A stretch of 15,185 nucleotides of DNA from Streptomyces viridochromogenes (GCF_001270495.1 NZ_LGUR01000013.1:1-15185); one strand, 5' to 3'; positions 7,146 to 14,517 are shown, counted from the stretch's first letter. Made by a program: numbers and translations. Notes: a model not told the origin generated them from the letters alone.

Positions 7146-8369
7146 ATGGCACTGCGACAGGCGTGGGAGTGGGAGCGGTGGAAGGCCATGGGTCAGCACG
7201 CCTTCTTCGCCACCGTGCTCGCCCTGTCCGTGCCGGGTGCGCTGGCCGGGGCGGGTATGACGACCGGCGCGGCGCTGTCGCGGATCGGCCTGGCGGTGGG
7301 GCTCGCCCTTTGGTACGCGTACTGGATCGCGCTGCGCGGTGGCGCCGACCGCCCGCCGCTGCCCTACCTCGTCGGAGCCTTGTCCGGGTGGGCGTTCATG
7401 GCCGTGGTGGACCCCGCGTTCCTCCCGGTCGCCGTGGCGGTGCTGAGCCCTTACTGGCTGAGGCGGGCCTGGTGGTCGGCCGGCGGGGTGCTGGTGCTGG
7501 GCGCCGGCTGGTCATGGCAGAGCCTGACCACGGACGGCTCCGTCGACGTACGGGCGCTCACGGGCTGCGTGCTCGCTACCGCGGTGGCGGTCACGATCAC
7601 CTGCTACGTCGCCACCCTCGACCATGAGAGTCACAAGCGGCAGCGGCTCCTGGACGAGCTCACCGCCACCCAGGCGGAACGAGCGGCAGCGGAACGTCAG
7701 GCGGGCACCCTGGCCGAACGTCAGCGCCTGGCCCGCGAGGTCCACGACACGCTCACCCAGGGGTTCGCGTCCATCGCCATGCTGCTGGACGCCGCACGCG
7801 ACGACCTGCCACCCGACTCCCCTGCGGCCCGCCGCGTCGAGCATGCCATGCGCACGGCCCGGGACAACCTCGCAGAGAGCCGCCGCCTCGTGCACGCTCT
7901 TCGCCCGGCGCCACTGGACCGCACGCACCTGGCAGAGGCGGTCCGCGAACTCACCGCCCGGCTCGCGGAGGAGACCGGCACCGAGGCCTACACGGTCGTG
8001 ACCGGCCGCCCGGCCGCCCTGCCTCCCAGTACCGAGGGCGAGTTGCTGCGGGTCGTGCAGGAGGCACTGACCAACGCCCGGCGGCACGCCCGCGCGATGA
8101 GTGTCTCGGTCACGCTGTCGTACCTTGGCGACGTCCTGGCGATCGACATCCAGGACGACGGCACCGGGTTCGCACCCGTTGCCCGGCATACGGGCGTTGG
8201 CCTGACCACCATGCGGGAGCGCATTGCCGCCTTGCACGGCACGTTCACGGTGGAAAGCGCCCCGGGCGAGGGTACGACCGTCGCCGTCACGGTGCCACTC
8301 CCGGCCGAGCCTTCCGCCTCCGGACCCTCAGCCGTGTCGGGCACCGAGCGGATGGCCCCGGCGTCATGA
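7146..8369 (+). CDS. Two-component sensor histidine kinase, NarL/DesK type
   Basis: A 407-residue membrane kinase. The first 160 residues contain about five or six hydrophobic segments with short loops and no large extracellular sensor domain, so the stimulus is probably sensed in or at the membrane. A coiled-coil linker (about 160-192) leads to the HisKA_3 dimerisation box with phospho-accepting His200 in LAREVHDTLTQGF. The ATPase domain has the N box with Asn310 (QEALTNARRHA), DDGTGF (337-342) and GVGLTTMRERI (350-360). The last 25 residues are a Pro/Ser tail. The start at 7146 has no well-spaced ribosome site and may be leaderless; an in-frame ATG at 7188 is possible. Its end overlaps the regulator gene by four bases, so the two are translationally coupled. 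Confidence 0.92.
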   Translation: MALRQAWEWERWKAMGQHAFFATVLALSVPGALAGAGMTTGAALSRIGLAVGLALWYAYWIALRGGADRPPLPYLVGALSGWAFMAVVDPAFLPVAVAVLSPYWLRRAWWSAGGVLVLGAGWSWQSLTTDGSVDVRALTGCVLATAVAVTITCYVATLDHESHKRQRLLDELTATQAERAAAERQAGTLAERQRLAREVHDTLTQGFASIAMLLDAARDDLPPDSPAARRVEHAMRTARDNLAESRRLVHALRPAPLDRTHLAEAVRELTARLAEETGTEAYTVVTGRPAALPPSTEGELLRVVQEALTNARRHARAMSVSVTLSYLGDVLAIDIQDDGTGFAPVARHTGVGLTTMRERIAALHGTFTVESAPGEGTTVAVTVPLPAEPSASGPSAVSGTERMAPAS

Positions 8370-9013
8370 GGACTTCGACCGGTCCCACGATCCGGGTCCT
8401 CCTCGCCGACGACCACCCCGTGGTCCGTGACGGGCTTGCCGCCATGCTCTCCACCCAGCCCGATTTCACGGTCGTCGGCGAAGCCGCCACCGGCGCCGAG
8501 GCACTGCGCCAGACCGCCGCACTCGCACCCGACGTCGTGCTGATGGACCTGCAGATGCCCGGCATGGACGGCACGACCGCGACCGCCGCCATCCGTGCCG
8601 CCCACCCCGAGGTGCGGGTACTCATCCTGACCACCTACGACACGGACGCCGACATCACTGCCGCCGTCGACGCCGGCGCAGTCGGCTACCTGCTCAAGGA
8701 CACCGGACGACACGAGCTCTGCGAGGCCGTTCAGACCGCGGCTCGGGGAGGCGCGGCACTGTCGCCCACCGTGGCCGCCAAGGTCCTCGCCCATATGCGC
8801 GGCGACCGGGGCGCCGGCTTGTCCGGCCGGGAACTCGAAGTCCTGTCCGCCGTGGCCCGGGGGCAGAGCAACAAACAGATCGCCCGTGCCCTGCGCCTGT
8901 CCGAGGCCACGGTCAAGACCCATCTGCTGCACATCTACACCAAGCTCGACGTCGGCGACCGGACCGCCGCTGTCACCGCCGCACTTGGCCGAGGAATCAT
9001 CCGCATGGACTGA
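8366..9013 (+). CDS. Response regulator, NarL/FixJ family (LuxR-type HTH)
   Basis: A 215-residue cytoplasmic DNA-binding regulator paired with the kinase just upstream. The receiver domain (about 9-125) has the acidic pair Asp15-Asp16, phospho-acceptor Asp61 in LMDLQMPGMDG, the conserved Thr at 89-90 and Lys111 in LLKD. A linker follows, then a LuxR-type helix-turn-helix from about residue 150 (LSGRELEVLSAVARG) through SNKQIARALRLSEATVKTHL. All key receiver residues are intact, so it should be phosphorylated by its partner. The ATG lies within the kinase stop (ATGA). It ends opposite the convergent TetR gene. The target is unknown; the palindrome upstream of the kinase and lgt is a candidate site. 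Confidence 0.94.
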   Translation: MRTSTGPTIRVLLADDHPVVRDGLAAMLSTQPDFTVVGEAATGAEALRQTAALAPDVVLMDLQMPGMDGTTATAAIRAAHPEVRVLILTTYDTDADITAAVDAGAVGYLLKDTGRHELCEAVQTAARGGAALSPTVAAKVLAHMRGDRGAGLSGRELEVLSAVARGQSNKQIARALRLSEATVKTHLLHIYTKLDVGDRTAAVTAALGRGIIRMD

Positions 9014-9090
9014 AGGCCTTGCTGGAGTGTTGCTCGGCGGTACGGCGAGAGGCCGAGGAGTTCCGTCAGTCGGTCCTCTACCGAGTAGAA

Positions 9091-9783
9091 CTAGGCGGTG
9101 CCCGGGCCGGTTTGTGAAAGGCGGACCATGGCGCGGTAGAGGGCGGTGGGCCTCGGGGCGTCGGGCAGCGGGGGGATCGGCGCGCCGGGCGCGGCGTAGG
9201 AGCGGAGCATGTGGCCGACGAGGCGGCGCCAGGTGTCGGGGGCGGCGTCGCCGGTGGCGGTGACGACTCCGGCGTTGGCGATGAGCAGGATGACGACGTC
9301 CTGGTGAGTGAAGTCCTCGCGCAGGTGCCCGGTGTCCTTGGCGCGGGTGATGAGCTCGAGCAGCCGCTCGTACGCCTCGGCGCGGCGGGCCTCCAGCGCC
9401 TTGGCGGCGGGGAAGGTCATGGTCAGGACGTCGGCGAAGCCGCGGTCGGCGGCCTGCATGGCGCAGACGGCGTGGAGGTAGCCGATGAAGCCGTGCCAGG
9501 GGTCGGGGTCGGCCAGTGCCTCGGCGACGGCGTCGGCGTAGGCATCCATGCGATCGGCGAAGACCGCGTTGACGAGTTCCTCCCGGGTGGCGAAGCGCCG
9601 GCCGAGCGTGGCCTTGCCGACGCCTGCCTCGCGGGCGACCGAGGCCATGGAGACGCCGAGTCCTTCGGTGGCGTAGAGGCGGCGGGCAGCGGCCAGGATG
9701 CGGCAGCGGTTGCGTTCGGCGTCGGCGCGCAGTCCCGGGCCGGGCTGCTGGCCTGGCGTCTGGTCCGAAGGTGGCGAGGTCAT
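9091..9783 (-). CDS. TetR/AcrR-family transcriptional repressor
   Basis: A 230-residue regulator. After a 20-residue Pro/Gln-rich N-terminal tail comes a TetR DNA-binding domain: RILAAARRLYATEGL (28-42) then the helix-turn-helix SVAREAGVGKATLGRRFATR (48-67). The rest is the variable all-helical ligand domain, resembling the TetR subgroup that carries a C-terminal SbtR-like fold. It is divergent from the SDR oxidoreductase gene with 101 bp between starts, the usual layout for a repressor acting on its neighbour and on itself. A likely operator is the inverted repeat at 9845-9866. The ATG at 9783 follows a G-rich stretch with tight spacing. The ligand is unknown. Confidence 0.92.
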   Translation of the reverse strand: MTSPPSDQTPGQQPGPGLRADAERNRCRILAAARRLYATEGLGVSMASVAREAGVGKATLGRRFATREELVNAVFADRMDAYADAVAEALADPDPWHGFIGYLHAVCAMQAADRGFADVLTMTFPAAKALEARRAEAYERLLELITRAKDTGHLREDFTHQDVVILLIANAGVVTATGDAAPDTWRRLVGHMLRSYAAPGAPIPPLPDAPRPTALYRAMVRLSQTGPGTA

Positions 9784-9844
9784 ACCCCCACTCTACCCAA
9801 GTGGAACGGTCGGCCCGTTTCTGCTGTACGGTGTGCGACAGTGA

Positions 9845-9866
9845 AAGTGGGACGCCTGGCCCACTT
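9845..9866. promoter_or_regulatory. Candidate TetR operator
   Basis: AAGTGGG (9845-9851) and CCCACTT (9860-9866) form a perfect 7-bp inverted repeat with an 8-bp spacer. A third half-site, AAGTGGA, lies at 9799-9805. The palindrome sits 18 bp before the SDR start codon and just downstream of a weak TACGGT -10 candidate (9827-9832), so a bound repressor would block transcription. Confidence 0.55.
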
Positions 9867-9884
9867 ACTTGAAAGGACTTCACC

Positions 9885-10559
9885 ATGCCCAGCATCGCCA
9901 TCGTCGGAGCCGGCCCCGGAATGGGCCTCGCCATCGCCCGCACCTTCGGCTCGCGCGGCTACGACGTCGCTCTCATCGCCCGCAACCGCGCCAAGCTCGA
10001 CGACCTCGTCGGCCGGCTCACCGCCGAGGGCATCACCGCCGCCGCGTTCCCGGCGGACGTGCGCGACCACGACGCGCTGACCCAGGCCCTCAAGGACGCC
10101 GCCACCCGCTTCGGCGGCATCGACGTCCTGGAGCACTCCCCCGCTCCCAGCATCGCCTCCGTGAACCTCACCTCCCCGTCCCAGACCAGCCCCTCCGATG
10201 TACAGGGATGGATCGACTTCCTGCTCAACAGCGCCATCACCGCCACCCAGGCCGTCCTGCCCGCCATGCGTGAGGCCGGCGCGGGCACCCTGCTCTTCAC
10301 CAACGGCGCCGGCTCAGTCGACCCCATCCCGATGCTCGGCAACGTCAACCCCGCCCAGGCGGCGCTGCGCAACTGGGCGCTCAACCTGCACAAGGAGCTG
10401 GCCGGCACCGGTATCCAGGCCGCGCACGTCGCCATCGGCGTGTGGATCGGCGCGGGCGGCCCTCCCGAAATCCCGACCGCCGAGGCCGAGGACATCGCCC
10501 CTCTCTACTGGGACCTGCACACCCAACGCGACGAAGCCGAGCGCGTCTTCACCGTCTGA
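9885..10559 (+). CDS. SDR-fold NAD(P)-binding protein without the usual catalytic dyad
   Basis: A 224-residue Rossmann-fold protein of the short-chain dehydrogenase/reductase family. The nucleotide-binding loop GAGPGMG (8-14) is clear and ALIARNRAKLDDL (29-41), with its Arg pair, suggests NADP(H). Ser144 in TNGAGS fits the usual catalytic Ser. The segment that normally holds Tyr-x3-Lys reads GNVNPAQAALRNWA (152-165), so the Tyr and Lys slots are Val154 and Gln158. The NNAG loop is EHSPAP (83-88). It may therefore be a non-standard reductase or a cofactor-binding regulator. A GAAAGGA ribosome site lies seven bases before the ATG. It is divergent from the TetR gene and followed 85 nt later by a DoxX-like gene, probably in one unit. 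Confidence 0.88.
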   Translation: MPSIAIVGAGPGMGLAIARTFGSRGYDVALIARNRAKLDDLVGRLTAEGITAAAFPADVRDHDALTQALKDAATRFGGIDVLEHSPAPSIASVNLTSPSQTSPSDVQGWIDFLLNSAITATQAVLPAMREAGAGTLLFTNGAGSVDPIPMLGNVNPAQAALRNWALNLHKELAGTGIQAAHVAIGVWIGAGGPPEIPTAEAEDIAPLYWDLHTQRDEAERVFTV

Positions 10560-10644
10560 CGCCTCCCAGCTCTCCCCCGTTGAATCCTGACCCGCTCACT
10601 CCTCATCCGCCGCGGCGGATCCGAAGAAGAAGGTCTCCGCTCCG

Positions 10645-11016
10645 ATGAACGTGTTCCTGTGGATCCTGCAGGGCGTCCTCGCCGCGCTGTTCGTGGCCGC
10701 CGGCGTCACCAAGTCCATCCAGCCCCGCGAGAAGCTCATATCCCAGCTGCCGTGGGTCAGTGACGTCTCGACACCCGTGGTGCGTCTGATCGGCGTCGCC
10801 GAACTCGCCGGCGCCCTCGGGCTGATCCTGCCGGGCGCTTTCGACATCGCCACCGTGCTCACCCCGCTGGCCGCCACCGGCCTGGCTGTGATCATGGTCC
10901 TGGCCATGGGCCTCCACGCCCGCCGCAAGGAGCCGCAGGCCATCGGGTTCAACGCGCTCCTGCTCATCGTCGCCGCGGTCATCATGTGGGGCCGGTTCGG
11001 GCCCCACTCCTTCTGA
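10645..11016 (+). CDS. DoxX-like membrane protein
   Basis: A 123-residue protein with four hydrophobic segments at about 3-21, 45-64, 69-90 and 101-115. The first helix ends in LFVAAGVTKSIQP (15-27) and the second carries RLIGVAELAGALGLILP (47-63), the pattern of the DoxX/DoxX-like family. Members are inner-membrane proteins often found beside oxidoreductases and redox regulators; a single reaction is not established for this subgroup. GAAGAAGG lies upstream at about 10623-10630, further from the ATG than ideal. It follows the SDR gene on the same strand and is closed by a strong hairpin, so it likely belongs to the TetR-controlled unit. Confidence 0.85.
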   Translation: MNVFLWILQGVLAALFVAAGVTKSIQPREKLISQLPWVSDVSTPVVRLIGVAELAGALGLILPGAFDIATVLTPLAATGLAVIMVLAMGLHARRKEPQAIGFNALLLIVAAVIMWGRFGPHSF

Positions 11017-11041
11017 CCACCCGGTCCCCCGCCCCTTCACA

Positions 11042-11075
11042 GCGGCCCGGCCCGCGACCACGCCGGCCGGGCCGC
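11042..11075 (+). terminator. Strong hairpin terminator after the doxX-like gene
   Basis: GCGGCCCGGCC (11042-11052) and GGCCGGGCCGC (11065-11075) pair perfectly over 11 bp, all G/C, around a 12-nt loop. It lies 25 nt after the doxX-like stop. There is no T tract, as is usual in Streptomyces. Confidence 0.7.
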
Positions 11076-11076
11076 A

Positions 11077-11260
11077 AGGCGAGGTCGTACTCGGCCGCCG
11101 GACTGATCAGGAACGGCTGGCCTTCGGGCACGCCCAGGTCATCCAGCCGCTGATCCAGACCGTCGAACAGCGCATTGAACTCCCGTATGAATGGGCTCAC
11201 TTCCCTCGGCCACGCGAGGTCTCGCCGGGTGAAGTGCACCCGCCACCCTGTGTTCGACAT
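11077..11260 (-). pseudogene. N-terminal remnant of an integrase/recombinase-like gene
   Basis: Read on the minus strand from 11260, the frame gives MSNTGWRVHFTRRDLAWP, then PFIREFNALFDGLDQRL and QPFLISPAAEYDLAL, after which coding character is lost in the terminator hairpin. The 'PFLIS...YD.AL' segment resembles the start of actinobacterial tyrosine-type integrases, just before the core-binding SAM-like domain. No ribosome binding site precedes 11260 and the catalytic domain is absent. The identification is from memory of the family pattern and only moderately sure; that it is a fragment is clearer. Confidence 0.5.
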
Positions 11261-11261
11261 G

Positions 11262-11436
11262 ATGCTGGCCGATAGCCGTGGACAGCTCAACAGCGCATAA
11301 CCGAAGGTCGACGGCCACCGGACCGTGCTGTGGCGCACCGAGGACGTCGTCCGACTGCAGTCGCGGACCGGCCGCGACGTCACCGCGCTCTGGATGGATT
11401 TGGCCGTGGCCGCCATGAACCTGCCGCCCGGCGTGA
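11262..11436 (+). pseudogene. Fragment of an ATP-dependent DNA ligase
   Basis: In one frame the sequence reads MLADSRGQLNSA, an in-frame TAA (11298-11300), then PKVDGHRTVLW and RLQSRTGRDVTALW, ending at NLPPGV. KVDGHR matches ligase motif I (KxDGxR, whose Lys is adenylated), and the LQSRTGRDVT segment and the LPPG that normally precedes the D-G-E motif follow at the right distance. The rest of the nucleotidyltransferase domain and the OB domain are missing, because the frame runs straight into an IstB fragment. It is non-functional. Confidence 0.6.
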
Positions 11437-11439
11437 TGC

Positions 11440-11706
11440 ATCGACGAGCTGGGCTATATGGAGCTGGACCGCAGGGGCGCTGAGCTGCTGTTCCAGGTTC
11501 TGACGGAACGTGAGGAGAAGAACAGCGTCGCCATCGCCTCGAACGAGAGTTTCAGCGGCTGGACCAAGACCTTCACCGACCCCCGGCTCTGCGCGGCCAT
11601 CGTCGACCGGCTCACCTTCGGCGGCAACCTCATCCAGACCGGCACCGAATCCTACCGACTCGCCCTCACCCAGGCCCGAGCCGCAGCACAGAACGCCACC
11701 GGGTGA
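11440..11706 (+). pseudogene. istB: C-terminal remnant of an IS21-family helper ATPase (IstB)
   Basis: The frame from 11440 reads IDELGYMELDRRGAELLFQV, then EREEKNSVAIASNESFSGW, the Asp-Pro-Arg and Asp-Arg-Leu segments, and an intact TGA. This is the Walker B to C-terminal part of IstB, the AAA+ partner of the IstA transposase. The N-terminal Walker A half and the whole istA gene are absent and no IS ends are seen. The junction with the ligase fragment lies at about 11434-11440. Confidence 0.82.
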
Positions 11707-11729
11707 CCAGGCCGCTGCGGCAACGCCGT

Positions 11730-12563
11730 TTACACGCGAGGCGGACCAGCGTCGACGACCGTCATCGACAGATTCAGCGGGTCGAAGTGAATCAGTGACT
11801 CCAGCCACCAGGTCATGCCAGCCTGAGTGAGTCCCTTGAGGTCCACGGTCTTGTCTTCCTGCCACGCGGGGCTTGCGTTGCCACGCACGGCGATGTCGAA
11901 CGGCCGGTCGGCCGGCAGCCCGGAGCGGTGCAACTCCTGGCGGATGTCGGCGATCTCCTCGGGGATCAGCTCGTGATCATCCCGGTTAGGAAAGATCCCG
12001 TCGCAGTTGGCGGCACGGCTGATCACCCGCGGGTTGTTGGTGGAACTGGCCATCCAGACCGGAATGCGATGCGGTTCTGGTTCCGTGGCCGCCAGGTGCA
12101 CCTGATAATGCGGGCCGCCGTGCTGGATCGCCTCACCAGCCCACATCGCCCGCATCAACTCAAGCCCCTCGGTCAGCATCGCCGAGCGGGTCGCCAATTC
12201 AGTGGGCTCCCCGAAGCTGCTGAAATCACCGGACTCGTCGACGCCCACTCCGGTGCCGACAATAAGCCGCCCCTGGGAGAGCCTGCTGACGGTGGACGCG
12301 TGCCGGGCGACCATCCACGGCCGGCGCCGGGCCAACGGCGTGACCGTCGGGCCGAGCAGCAGATTCTCGGTGGCGTGCGCGATCGCGGCCAACGTGGTCC
12401 AGGGATCAGCGATCGGCATCGCCTCGGTGACCACGTGATCCCACAGGAACACACCGTCCCACCCCGCGGCCTCCGCTCGCACCGCCAGTTCGACGAGGAC
12501 GTTGGGGTCGCCGAACGGGCCGAACGGCGGAAGGTAGATACCGAAGCGCAGGTTCTCGTTCAT
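11730..12563 (-). CDS. LLM-class flavin/F420-dependent oxidoreductase
   Basis: A 277-residue protein of the bacterial luciferase-like monooxygenase superfamily, a TIM-barrel fold binding FMN or coenzyme F420. The N-terminus has FGIYLPPFG (7-15) and AGWDGVFLWDHV (33-44). The conserved middle reads LGPTVTPLARRRPWMVARH (70-88), STVSRLSQGRLIVGTGVG (90-107) and, later, IPVWMAS. Actinomycete members near this sequence are usually annotated as F420-dependent; substrate is unknown. Length is slightly short for the family but both ends look complete. GGAGAAGG lies five to six bases before the ATG at 12563. It stands alone, with IstB debris downstream and poorly coding DNA upstream. Confidence 0.9.
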   Translation of the reverse strand: MNENLRFGIYLPPFGPFGDPNVLVELAVRAEAAGWDGVFLWDHVVTEAMPIADPWTTLAAIAHATENLLLGPTVTPLARRRPWMVARHASTVSRLSQGRLIVGTGVGVDESGDFSSFGEPTELATRSAMLTEGLELMRAMWAGEAIQHGGPHYQVHLAATEPEPHRIPVWMASSTNNPRVISRAANCDGIFPNRDDHELIPEEIADIRQELHRSGLPADRPFDIAVRGNASPAWQEDKTVDLKGLTQAGMTWWLESLIHFDPLNLSMTVVDAGPPRV

Positions 12564-13045
12564 GGGGACCTTCTCCAGGGCTGGCTGCTGGGACGAGGGC
12601 GGATCAGACGGCGATCCACCCTGTTCAGTCTGGAGGGCCGACTTCGCGGCGTGTGAATTGGGTCACCGGTCAGCACAGAGCAGCAAGACGTGCGGGCAGA
12701 GCCTCGCCGAACTCGACTGGCAAACCACCCACGGTGGACGGCGAAGCCGAGGACGAACGACCTTGACGCCCTGCACACGCCGACACTGAGCAGGGGCCCA
12801 CCCGCCCATGCCCGGTGTCAGTTCTCATCGACATTTTCTGCCCCTGTGATCACCAAGTGCTGCCCAAACTCGGTGATAAGCGGTGTCGCAGGCCAGTTAC
12901 GAGGCCAGGCGGCAGACCGATACCGAAGTAACGCCTCAGATCCACCACGGCCTGAGGATCGGCGATGAAGGCACCCATCAGTTCCACGAGGGGCTTCGGG
13001 GCGCCAACGAAAGACATCGCGGCGAACGGGGACCGTACAAGGTGA
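12564..13045. other. Gene-poor stretch
   Basis: No convincing complete gene. A minus-strand frame from an ATG at 13017 down to 12850 reads SFVGAPKPLVELMGAFIAD and has protein-like composition, but it has no ribosome binding site and no family I recognise. It may be a remnant. Between 12603 and 12800 every frame is either short or Arg/Ser-rich shadow. Confidence 0.5.
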
Positions 13046-13337
13046 GGCGGAGTCGAGCACGAGGGCCAGACGGCTATCCCTCCGGTCAGGTACTTCGGTG
13101 CCAAGGTGGCTGTCGTGTGCGACACCGACGACTGCTTCGCCGTCTACCTGGCGGTGGAGACCGGCGACGACGAAGACGCGCGCTCCGCCTCTGAGGTCTC
13201 GCAGCTGGCGCGCGACGCCGCGCAAGGCGAGGGGTGCGTGGTCAGCTTCGGCTTCCGCCAGCCGGTGACCCACGCCCCTCGTCACCGTGGTACGCCTGCG
13301 CTGGTGGTCGGGGCTGTGGTCGACCCGGTCGCGATCA
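13046..13337 (+). pseudogene. Open coding-like frame lacking a proper 3' end
   Basis: The frame is open after a TGA at 13043-13045 and reads GQTAIPPVRYFGAKVAVVCD, then DDCFAVYLAVETGDDEDARS and CVVSFGFRQPV, with strong G/C third-position bias. It then runs without a stop into DNA that is clearly the antisense of the next minus-strand gene, where its composition becomes Arg/Pro-rich. A possible GTG start is at 13106. No family recognised. I read it as a gene piece truncated at its 3' end, or less likely a gene overlapping its neighbour. Confidence 0.35.
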
Positions 13338-13702
13338 TCACGACACTGCCGGACCGTTGCCGATCACGTGGACGAGGACTCCGAACTGCCCCAGCAGTTG
13401 TACGGCCTGCTCCTGCTCTGCTTCGGCCAGGGCCTGCGGCACCATCCGCAGCAGCTCCGCGAAGCGGTCCTCGATGCCCGGTACTTCCAGTGCGGCCGCG
13501 CACGCCGCCGGCACCGCCTCGAGCCGCTCCCGCACCCGGTCGGGGTCGGGCTCTTCGCCTCCAGGACGTCGCGGTACGGCACCCACAGCTGGTCTCCGAG
13601 CATGTTGGCCGCTGCCAGGTCCGGCGGCCGGATCAGCCACCGTCCGTCCTGCAGCGCCCGCCCGGCCTCGCGCAGCGCATCCACCAGAGGGGAAGTCATC
13701 AT
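13338..13702 (-). pseudogene. Frameshifted hypothetical gene (about 120 aa if repaired)
   Basis: Two minus-strand frames join into one sensible protein. The first, from the ATG at 13702 (or 13699), reads MMTSPLVDALREAGRALQDG and then PPDLAAANMLGDQLWVPYRD. The second continues with EEPDPDRVRERLEAVPAA, IEDRFAELLRMVPQALAEAE and LGQFGVLVHVIGNG to a TGA at 13338. They meet at about 13554-13562, where one missing base explains the shift. The product is acidic and mostly helical; no family is recognised. It could be a genuine null allele or a sequencing error in a GC-rich run. Confidence 0.6.
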
Positions 13703-13750
13703 GCACGCGACCCTAGCCGTGGCGGGCCGACCAGCCGCCCGCGCGGCCCC

Positions 13751-13872
13751 CGCCGTACAGCGGCGCCGACCACGCAGGGATGAATGGGCGCTGGCGCAAC
13801 CGGGTTGGCTCCGACCAGCCGGTCGGCCGCCGTTCCGGTGGATCCTGGCCACGCCATACAGTGCCGACCACG
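13751..13872 (+). promoter_or_regulatory. Duplicated promoter/leader block
   Basis: Two copies of a short segment lie about 100 bp apart. Each has CGCC(G/A)TACAG, a short variable spacer, GCCGACCACG (13765-13774 and 13863-13872) and a G-rich run close to an ATG. The second copy supplies TACAGT (13857-13862) as a -10 candidate, and GGGAG (13872-13876) as the ribosome site of the gene at 13885. Confidence 0.45.
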
Positions 13873-13884
13873 GGAGACATTCAC

Positions 13885-14214
13885 ATGCCGGCATACGACG
13901 TGGCCAAGCGCATCGCTGAGGCCCGTGGCTGGTCCTGCACCCCGCAGCCCTTCTCCAGCGGGCAGGCCCGCCTGATGGTGCACGAGGAACAGCGCTGGCT
14001 CGGGGTGACGGCCATGCAGGCGCAGTCGGTGACGTACGGGGCCAACGACGTCGTGCTGCTACACGCCGGCGACATCCGCGAAGACGGCACGCCCGCCTCA
14101 CCGGTCACGGAGACCTCTGCCCAGTCCAAGGACATGGAGGGCCTGCTGAGGGAACTCCAGCGGATGTGGGAGCTCTGGGAGCGCCTGGGCGAGAACGACC
14201 GCAAGGCGCTGTAG
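13885..14214 (+). CDS. Hypothetical protein, 109 aa
   Basis: The frame from 13885 reads MPAYDVAKRIAEARGWSC, then SGQARLMVHEEQRWLGVTA and VTYGANDVVLLHAGDIREDG, suggesting a small alpha/beta fold, followed by a charged helix MEGLLRELQRMWELWERLGE at the end. GGGAGA is well placed before this ATG. An in-frame ATG at 13780 would add 35 Arg-rich residues and has its G-rich run only two bases away, so it is rejected. Codon use is typical of the organism and the gene looks intact. I recall no functional family. It is divergent from the frameshifted gene, sharing a 180-bp promoter region with it. Confidence 0.7.
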   Translation: MPAYDVAKRIAEARGWSCTPQPFSSGQARLMVHEEQRWLGVTAMQAQSVTYGANDVVLLHAGDIREDGTPASPVTETSAQSKDMEGLLRELQRMWELWERLGENDRKAL

Positions 14215-14280
14215 CCGCACGGGGCGGCCACGGCGTAACGCTGGGGCCGTGCTGTCGTTGGACAACGCAACTCCATATGC

Positions 14281-14315
14281 CGGGCCCCAGGGATGTCGGA
14301 TCTCCCCGGGGCCCG
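14281..14315 (+). terminator. Hairpin downstream of the 109-aa gene
   Basis: CGGGCCCC (14281-14288) pairs with GGGGCCCG (14308-14315) around a 19-nt loop, 66 nt after the stop codon. It could end transcription of the gene before it. Confidence 0.45.
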
Positions 14316-14330
14316 TGGTGTGTCCGAAGC

Positions 14331-14504
14331 GACGGCGACACCGAAGAGGCGTGCCGCCGTACAGTCGCCGCGCTCACCGCGCTGCCGGACGGCTACCGCA
14401 TCGGCCTGGTCCGCCGCCGCGCCCTGGACCTGTACGAGGCGATCCCCACCGAGCACCACCGCGAGCGCGCCGTAAGGGAGTTACCGGACGGCCTGGCCAC
14501 CTGA
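14331..14504 (+). pseudogene. C-terminal remnant of a regulator-like gene
   Basis: From about 14331 the frame reads DGDTEEACRRTVAALTAL, then PDGYRIGLVRRRALDLYEAI and HHRERAVRELPDGLAT to a TGA. The pattern 'LP-GYR-GLV--RAL--Y---P' with a final 'AVREL' resembles the helical C-terminus of Streptomyces XRE-type regulators with TPR-like tails. The N-terminal helix-turn-helix part is missing, and the frame is preceded by the terminator hairpin, so it is a fragment. Family match is from memory and tentative. Confidence 0.4.
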
Positions 14505-14517
14505 CTCGATTGTCTCG

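Noticed and set aside
9014..9090. Terminator between the response regulator and TetR genes
   Set aside because: Only 4-bp stems (for example CGGT/ACCG near 9073) are visible; too weak to call.
7988..9943. 651-aa minus-strand frame opposite the kinase and regulator, entering the TetR region
   Set aside because: Crosses several real genes on both strands and is low-complexity Arg/His/Pro.
11440..11706. A complete IS21-type insertion sequence
   Set aside because: No istA, no N-terminal half of istB and no terminal inverted repeats could be found.
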